This document shows positions 59,792-64,000 of a stretch of 64,000 nt of DNA, in pieces. Numbering within the stretch: the stretch's first letter is position 1; each line of letters begins with the position of its first letter. A program made the translations under genes and the position numbers. A model generated the notes under the pieces. That model had not been told where the DNA came from and searched no databases. It worked only from the letters and a program-made list of their open reading frames with translations. The DNA is from Pseudonocardiales bacterium (GTDB lineage Bacteria; Actinomycetota; Actinomycetes; Mycobacteriales; Pseudonocardiaceae): assembly GCA_019247305.1 (NCBI GenBank), contig JAFAPC010000093.1, forward strand, positions 35,706 through 99,705, given 5' to 3'.

Positions 59792-60631
59792 ATGAGCCGT
59801 GAAGACGTCCTGGTCACGCCGGACTGGGCTGAGCAGAACCTGAACACCGAGGGCATCGTCTTCGTCGAGGTCGACGAGGACACCACCGCCTACGACGCGG
59901 GACACATCCCCGGGGCAGTGAAAATCAACTGGAAGACCGAGCTGCAGGACCCGGTGATCCGCGACTTCGTGGACCGGGGCGCCTTCGAAAAACTGCTGTC
60001 CGACAAGGGCATCAGCAATGAGGACACCGTGGTGCTCTACGGCGGCAACAACAACTGGTTCGCCGCCTACGCCTACTGGTATTTCCGGCTCTACGGGCAC
60101 CGTGCGGTCCGGCTGCTCGATGGCGGGCGCAAGAAGTGGGAGCTTGATGGTCGTCCCCTGAGCACTGACGCGGTGAGCCGGCCGGCCACCACCTACACCG
60201 CCCAAGAGCAGGACACCTCCCTCCGGGCGTTCCGCCAGGAGACGCTTGAGGCGATCGGCACCAAGAACCTGGTCGACGTCCGCTCGCCCGACGAATTCTC
60301 CGGCAAGATCCTGGCGCCGGCGCACCTGCCGCAGGAGTCCGCCCAGCGTCCGGGGCACATTCCCACCGCGCTGAACGTGCCGTGGTCCAAAGCGGCCAAC
60401 GAGGACGGCACCTTCAAATCCGACGACGAGCTGCGGGCGCTGTACCGGGCGGCCGGGCTGGACGAGAGCAAAGCCACCATCGCCTACTGCCGGATTGGGG
60501 AACGCTCCAGCCACACCTGGTTCGTGCTGCACGAGTTGCTGGGGCTGTCCGACGTCAAGAACTACGACGGTTCCTGGACTGAGTACGGCTCGCTGGTCGG
60601 TGCGCCAATCGAGCTCGGCAGCAAAGGCTGA
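59792..60631 (+). CDS. Thiosulfate sulfurtransferase (rhodanese, CysA/SseA type)
   Basis: A 279-aa enzyme with two rhodanese domains. The first, inactive domain has VDEDTTAYDAGHIPGAVKIN; the second carries the catalytic Cys233 in IAYCRIGERSSHTW, the persulfide-bearing loop CRxGxRSS. It transfers sulfur from thiosulfate to cyanide or thiols. It overlaps the DUF1416 gene by 1 nt, the usual sseA-sseC type pair of actinobacteria. The leader peptide upstream suggests cysteine-responsive control. Confidence 0.9.
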   Translation: MSREDVLVTPDWAEQNLNTEGIVFVEVDEDTTAYDAGHIPGAVKINWKTELQDPVIRDFVDRGAFEKLLSDKGISNEDTVVLYGGNNNWFAAYAYWYFRLYGHRAVRLLDGGRKKWELDGRPLSTDAVSRPATTYTAQEQDTSLRAFRQETLEAIGTKNLVDVRSPDEFSGKILAPAHLPQESAQRPGHIPTALNVPWSKAANEDGTFKSDDELRALYRAAGLDESKATIAYCRIGERSSHTWFVLHELLGLSDVKNYDGSWTEYGSLVGAPIELGSKG

Positions 60632-60981
60632 TGAGGATGTGCGGGGCAGGCGAGGTGACCCAGGAACTGCCGTCGGGGACGGATCTGAGTAGGCACACCG
60701 TGCTGGCCGGCACGGTTCTGGCGGGGAAGGAGGTGGCCGACCCGGAGCTGGCCGGTCCGGGGCGTAGCGCCGGTGCCCCCCTGGCCGGTGCCTACGTGCG
60801 GTTGCTCGACCGCACCGGGGAGTTCACCGGCGAGGTGGTGTCGTCGGCGTCCGGACAGTTCCGTTTCTTCGCCGCCCCCGGCACCTGGACCATCCGAGCC
60901 CTGCACCGCTGCGGCACCGGTGAGCGCCAAGTGACCGCCGAAGCCCCCGGCCTGTTCTCGGTCGATGTCACCGTGTCGTGA
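60631..60981 (+). CDS. DUF1416 protein (SseC-like)
   Basis: A 116-aa protein of the DUF1416 family: MCGAGEVTQELPSGTDLSRH, then LAGAYVRLLDRTGEFTGEVV and FRFFAAPGTWTIRALHRCGT. The fold is Ig-like (carboxypeptidase-regulatory type). The family is almost always found next to thiosulfate sulfurtransferase (SseC in mycobacteria), so a partner role in sulfur transfer is inferred. It has conserved Cys residues near both ends. Confidence 0.82.
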   Translation: MRMCGAGEVTQELPSGTDLSRHTVLAGTVLAGKEVADPELAGPGRSAGAPLAGAYVRLLDRTGEFTGEVVSSASGQFRFFAAPGTWTIRALHRCGTGERQVTAEAPGLFSVDVTVS

Positions 60982-60990
60982 GCCCATTGC

Positions 60991-61038
60991 GCGGGCTCAG
61001 CGGGGTTATCGACCGCCGGATAACCCCGCTGAGCCCGC
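60991..61038. terminator. Bidirectional terminator between convergent genes
   Basis: A perfect 19-bp stem: arms 60991-61009 and 61020-61038 with a 10-nt loop. It ends exactly where the minus-strand TetR gene stops and begins 9 nt after the DUF1416 stop, so it can serve both strands. Confidence 0.85.
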
Positions 61039-61626
61039 TCATTGCGATGCTGGCCGCACTTGGGCGGCGGGTAGGGCGATTTCTAGGGCGGTCATGAGGG
61101 CGGCGGGGGTCGGGGCGTGTTGGGGGTCGAGCAGCCACTGCGTCTGGAGGCCGTGGTGCACGGCGATAAGGAACGAGGCGACCTGCCGCGCGGTGGCCTC
61201 GGACAGGCCGTCGACCGAGGCCCGCACCATGTCGGCCACCGTGGTGCGGGCCCGCTCGTAGCACTCGGCGAGTTGGGCCCGCAGTTCCGGCACCCGCTCA
61301 GCCTGGGCCAGCGCCTCAACGAAGGCCACCCGCAGCGGACGGTACTGCTCGAGCGTGTTCACCATCGCCTCCCAGGAGGCCTGGACCCGCTGCAACGGCG
61401 TCGCCCCGGGATCAGCGAACACGATCTGCGCGATCTGCGCGATGTACTCGTCGAAACATTGCTGCATAGCCTCGTTGAGCAACGCCTGCTTGGACCCGAA
61501 GTGGTAGCCGATCGAGGAGAGGTTGGTGCCTGAGGCGGCCACCAGATCCCGTGCCGTGGTGCGCGCATAGCCCTGTTCCAGCAGGCAGCGCCGAGCGCCG
61601 GCCAGCAGCGCCTCCCGGTGTCCCAT
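61039..61626 (-). CDS. TetR-family regulator, divergent from a P450
   Basis: A 195-aa repressor. The N-terminal domain has CLLEQGYARTTARDLVAASG and NLSSIGYHFGSKQALLNEAM, the helix-turn-helix of the family. The ligand domain includes SWEAMVNTLEQYRPLRVAFV and ASFLIAVHHGLQTQWLLDP. ATG 61626 lies 49 nt from the P450 start on the other strand, so the two probably share an operator (61651-61662). Confidence 0.87.
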   Translation of the reverse strand: MGHREALLAGARRCLLEQGYARTTARDLVAASGTNLSSIGYHFGSKQALLNEAMQQCFDEYIAQIAQIVFADPGATPLQRVQASWEAMVNTLEQYRPLRVAFVEALAQAERVPELRAQLAECYERARTTVADMVRASVDGLSEATARQVASFLIAVHHGLQTQWLLDPQHAPTPAALMTALEIALPAAQVRPASQ

Positions 61627-61650
61627 ACCTGACGATGCTACCGGGGCTAG

Positions 61651-61667
61651 ACAGACGTATGTATAGT
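61651..61667 (+). promoter_or_regulatory. Operator-like palindrome and -10 box of the P450
   Basis: ACAGACGTATGT (61651-61662) is a 12-bp palindrome with one mismatch. TATAGT (61662-61667) is a good -10 box placed 8 nt before ATG 61676, so the transcript is predicted to be leaderless. A TetR dimer bound here would block both directions. Confidence 0.5.
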
Positions 61668-61675
61668 GACTGGGT

Positions 61676-63001
61676 ATGGGGCGCGCACTGCCTCCCGGCC
61701 CACCACTGCCGGCACCGCTGCAGGCCGGCCTGATCTGGCTGGATCCGATCCGTTTCGTGCGCGCTTGCCACCGGCGCTACGGCGATCTGTTCACCATCCG
61801 GGTACCGGGGATTGGCACCCTCGTCTACCTGGCCGACCCGGACGACGTCAAAACAGCGGCCCGCGGCGACCCAACGATCTTCCATGCCGGGGAGGCGGCC
61901 GTCCCGCTCACCCAGATTCTGGGCACCCGGTCGCTGCTCAGGCTCGATGAGGACGAACACCGACGCAGCCGGGCGATGATGCTGCCGGCGTTTCACGGCG
62001 ACTCAGTGCGCCGGCAGGTCGCCGAGATGGTCGCCATCACCGCCGAGGAGGTCGCCCAGTGGCCGGTCGGCGAGCCCTTCGCTGTGCACCCCCGGATGCA
62101 GCGGCTCACCTTTGAGGTCATTCTGCGCACCGTGATCGGGGTGCGCGAGGAGAGCCGGCTCGCGGCGCTGCGGGCGGCGCTGCCGCTCATGCTGGAGACC
62201 GGCTCCCCACTGAAGTTGATCCCGCCGCCGCGGGTGCTGCTCCGGTTCGGCCTCTGGCGCCGCCGGGCGCAGCATAGGGCCGCGGCCCTGGCGCTGCTCA
62301 CCGACGAGATCACCCGCTGCCGCGCCGACCCGCAGCTGGCGCAGCGGACCGACGCGCTGGCGATGCTGGTACGCAGCGTCGATGACGCGGGAACCCTCAT
62401 GACCGACGACGAGCTCCTCGACCAGCTCGTCACGCTGCTGCTGGCTGGGCACGAGACCACGGCTACCGCGCTGTCGTGGGCCTTCGAACGGTTGGTTCGT
62501 CATCCCGCGCTGCTGCGCCGCACCGCCGAGGCCGCCGCAGACGGCGACGACGCCTGGCTCACTGCGGTGTGTAAGGAGAGCCTGCGAGTGCGGCCGGTGA
62601 TCTTCGAGTTCGGTCGCACCCTGACCGCGCCGGTGCAGCTGGGCGGCTACCAGCTCCCGGCCGGCGTCATGCTGGCTCCCAGCATCAACCTGGTGCACCA
62701 CAGCAGCCGGCACTACCCCGACCCGGAGGAATTCCGACCGCAGCGATTCCTCGATCAGCGGCCTGATCCGGCCCTCTGGCTGCCCTTCGGCGGCGGGGTG
62801 CGCCGCTGCCTCGGCGCGACCTTCGCCCAGGTCGAGATGCGCACCGTGCTGCGCGAAGTCCTGCGCCGAGTTGAGCTGTCCCCCACCACCGCGCCGGACG
62901 AGCCCGTGCGGCCCCGCCTGGTCATCATGGCGCCGCGCCAGGGGGCGATGGTCACCGTACGCCGCCGCATTCCCGCCGCGGACCGCGTCCCGACTGCGTG
63001 A
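61676..63001 (+). CDS. Cytochrome P450
   Basis: A 441-aa soluble P450. Signatures are the I-helix oxygen motif AGHETT (257-262), the K-helix ESLR (301-304), the PERF-like FRPQRF and the heme-binding loop FGGGVRRCLG with Cys378 as the iron ligand. It resembles the CYP102/CYP110-like fatty-acid or terpenoid hydroxylases with a Pro-rich start (LPPGPPLPAP). It needs a ferredoxin or reductase, none of which is nearby. The neighbouring TetR is its likely regulator, and the substrate may be the inducer. Confidence 0.92.
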   Translation: MGRALPPGPPLPAPLQAGLIWLDPIRFVRACHRRYGDLFTIRVPGIGTLVYLADPDDVKTAARGDPTIFHAGEAAVPLTQILGTRSLLRLDEDEHRRSRAMMLPAFHGDSVRRQVAEMVAITAEEVAQWPVGEPFAVHPRMQRLTFEVILRTVIGVREESRLAALRAALPLMLETGSPLKLIPPPRVLLRFGLWRRRAQHRAAALALLTDEITRCRADPQLAQRTDALAMLVRSVDDAGTLMTDDELLDQLVTLLLAGHETTATALSWAFERLVRHPALLRRTAEAAADGDDAWLTAVCKESLRVRPVIFEFGRTLTAPVQLGGYQLPAGVMLAPSINLVHHSSRHYPDPEEFRPQRFLDQRPDPALWLPFGGGVRRCLGATFAQVEMRTVLREVLRRVELSPTTAPDEPVRPRLVIMAPRQGAMVTVRRRIPAADRVPTA

Positions 63002-63173
63002 CATCGCAGCTGGATGACTTACGCCGGTATCAGCCGATTGACACCGCCGTGATAATCATGACGGACAGACGTTAGCGGACACACGTAATCCGAGGTTCAG
63101 CCTCAGCGGTGTTGATACAGAAATCTTCAGTCCGCGGGCTGGCTCGTCCAGCCGCCGACGCTAAGCGGTGCTT

Positions 63174-63235
63174 GATCGCCGAAACTGTGGTGTGGCCGTG
63201 CGGGAGTGCACGGCCACACCACAGTTTCGGCGATC
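63174..63235. terminator. 28-bp perfect inverted repeat between P450 and the next gene
   Basis: Arms 63174-63201 and 63208-63235 pair perfectly with a 6-nt loop; outside a 3-nt bulge, CTTGAT and ATCAAG extend the stem. It begins about 170 nt after the P450 stop and touches the 3' end of the minus-strand gene. It can terminate from both sides, though 28 perfect pairs is longer than usual and may mark an element remnant. Confidence 0.65.
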
Positions 63236-63236
63236 A

Positions 63237-63566
63237 TCAAGTGGATCCCTGCCTGCGGTGGGCGCGCTGGATGTCGGCGGCGTACTTGTCCTGGTACCGG
63301 GTGACGCAGCGGCCGATGCACTCGCGCAAATCTTCGTACCAGCGCCGGATGTAGTGATGCGTCAGCTCCTGTGTTGGTACTGCCTCAATGACCGCCAGGT
63401 ACCCTTTGTAGTAGGCCAGTTTTTGGGCGGCACTGGCGTCGTCGCTCGGGACGAAGCGCAGGAAATGGCTCACCACCTCGCACACGCTGGCGGACACCGA
63501 CCACGGCGGCACAATCCACCGCCCGGGCATATCAGGATTCGGGATACCGGTGGTGAGCTCACTCAT
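63237..63566 (-). CDS. Conserved small protein near an HTH regulator
   Basis: A 109-aa protein from ATG 63566. It reads MPGRWIVPPWSVSASVCEVV, then SHFLRFVPSDDASAAQKLAY, YKGYLAVIEAVP, HHYIRRWYEDLRECIGRCVT. It is helical and charged towards the end. No domain is recognised. An earlier in-frame start would add a low-complexity 60-residue tail. It lies 299 nt from the divergent HTH gene; the two may form a unit, as seen for small proteins beside Streptomyces-like XRE regulators. Confidence 0.55.
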   Translation of the reverse strand: MSELTTGIPNPDMPGRWIVPPWSVSASVCEVVSHFLRFVPSDDASAAQKLAYYKGYLAVIEAVPTQELTHHYIRRWYEDLRECIGRCVTRYQDKYAADIQRAHRRQGST

Positions 63567-63864
63567 GGCGCTCAGCTCTGATGGCTCCTGGCGGTCGTGG
63601 TGCACGGTGGGGTCCGTTCTTGGCAAAGACGCAACGGGAGTCGCGGTGGGCATTCGGGATTTGTCGTCCGGCGCCAATGGGCCGTCCTGGTTAGTGAAAC
63701 TGGCAATGGCGCGCGGGGGTAGGCGATGAGAGTGTGGGGGTGGCACCGGTGGGGGTCCGGGGTCTCACTTCCGTGTCACTTCAGGTCATGGCTTTGCGGG
63801 GTGTCGGTGCAGCGGTCATGATGGGCGGCGGTTCAGTACTGGTGATGAGGGGTCTGGGAGCGTC

Positions 63865-64000
63865 GTGGGTCGGGAGAGTGCGGTGGTGGGGGGTAATCGG
63901 GCGTTGCGGGCGCTGGTGGAGGAGGCGGGGATCAGTCATGCTGGGCTGGCTCGGGCGGTGGTGGCCGCGGGTGGCGAGGCGGGCTGGCATGTGGGGACGA
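63865..64000 (+). CDS. HTH (XRE-like) regulator, N-terminal fragment
   Basis: Starts at GTG 63865 and continues past the right edge. The 45 visible residues, MGRESAVVGGNRALRALVEE then AGISHAGLARAVVAAGGEAG, match the N-terminus of large actinobacterial transcription regulators that start with a Cro-type helix-turn-helix. The domain after it is outside the window, so the full function is unknown. The roughly 300 nt before it (63567-63864) hold no gene that I can support. Confidence 0.6.
   Translation, partial: MGRESAVVGGNRALRALVEEAGISHAGLARAVVAAGGEAGWHVGT

Noticed and set aside
60991..61038. Insertion-sequence end
   Set aside because: A 19-bp stem with a 10-nt loop placed between two stop codons is best explained as a bidirectional terminator.

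Overview
The window is high-GC DNA with dense, mostly overlapping genes and many GTG/TTG starts. Several genes point to a mycothiol-producing actinobacterium: mshD, an LmeA-like DUF2993 protein, an EgtA-type glutamate-cysteine ligase, an Rpf-like muralytic protein, SARP and GlnR-like winged-helix regulators, and UdgX. A member of the Pseudonocardiales is my best guess, but no rRNA or taxonomic marker is present to confirm it. I recognised no tRNA, rRNA, CRISPR array or intact insertion sequence.

Layout. 1-6.4 kb: a VOC gene entering from the left edge, a secreted trypsin-like protease, 6-phosphogluconate dehydrogenase plus a HAD phosphatase, a secreted beta-lactamase-fold protein, a secreted TNT-type NAD glycohydrolase, and a TetR regulator with a membrane-fusion protein. 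6.4-13.1 kb: an ECF-like sigma factor, then a probable RiPP locus: a 66-residue Trp/Gly/His-rich precursor (7841-8041), a large intercistronic hairpin, an ABC exporter, and a VioD/VioC-like flavin monooxygenase. It runs directly into trehalose-phosphate phosphatase and a ROK glucokinase. 13.1-19.9 kb: a conserved small protein, udgX, an alcohol dehydrogenase, an Rpf-like protein, a peptide transporter, three overlapping small genes, a SAM methyltransferase and vapBC debris. 20.0-24.6 kb: a ROK repressor and a complete xylose/ribose-type ABC importer. 24.6-31.3 kb: a GH15 glucoamylase, a Cys-rich protein, an AAA ATPase, then a decayed zone with a nonsense-mutated phosphotransferase, a broken PIN toxin with an intact antitoxin, and duplicated fragments. 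31.4-38.9 kb: murJ, egtA, M20 and M13 peptidases, and a SARP regulator. 39.7-45.4 kb: a two-component system, 27-nt tandem repeats, a DUF1918 protein, phoU, and a second methyltransferase.

45.4-55.1 kb: an eleven-gene, same-strand cluster around type II fatty acid/polyketide enzymes: an active ketosynthase, a half-length ketosynthase-like partner, ketoreductase, two NTF2/SnoaL proteins, amidohydrolase, metallo-beta-lactamase hydrolase, FAH-family enzyme, ACP, carboxyltransferase and O-methyltransferase. Many genes overlap by 4 nt, which suggests one transcript and one pathway. I do not recognise the product. 55.2-64.0 kb: a palindromic element, a HAD remnant, mshD with a GlnR-like regulator, an LmeA-like protein, an ArsB/SLC13 transporter, a cysteine-leader peptide upstream of thiosulfate sulfurtransferase and DUF1416, a TetR/P450 divergent pair, and the start of an HTH regulator.

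The two best candidates for undescribed systems are the Trp-rich peptide/flavoprotein/exporter locus (7.4-11.3 kb) and the atypical type II PKS-like cluster (45.4-55.1 kb). A 27-nt hairpin-bearing repeat family recurs at three places (99-179, 18600-18625, 42349-42456), and a 41-nt intergenic motif occurs twice (6454-6494, 42195-42235).
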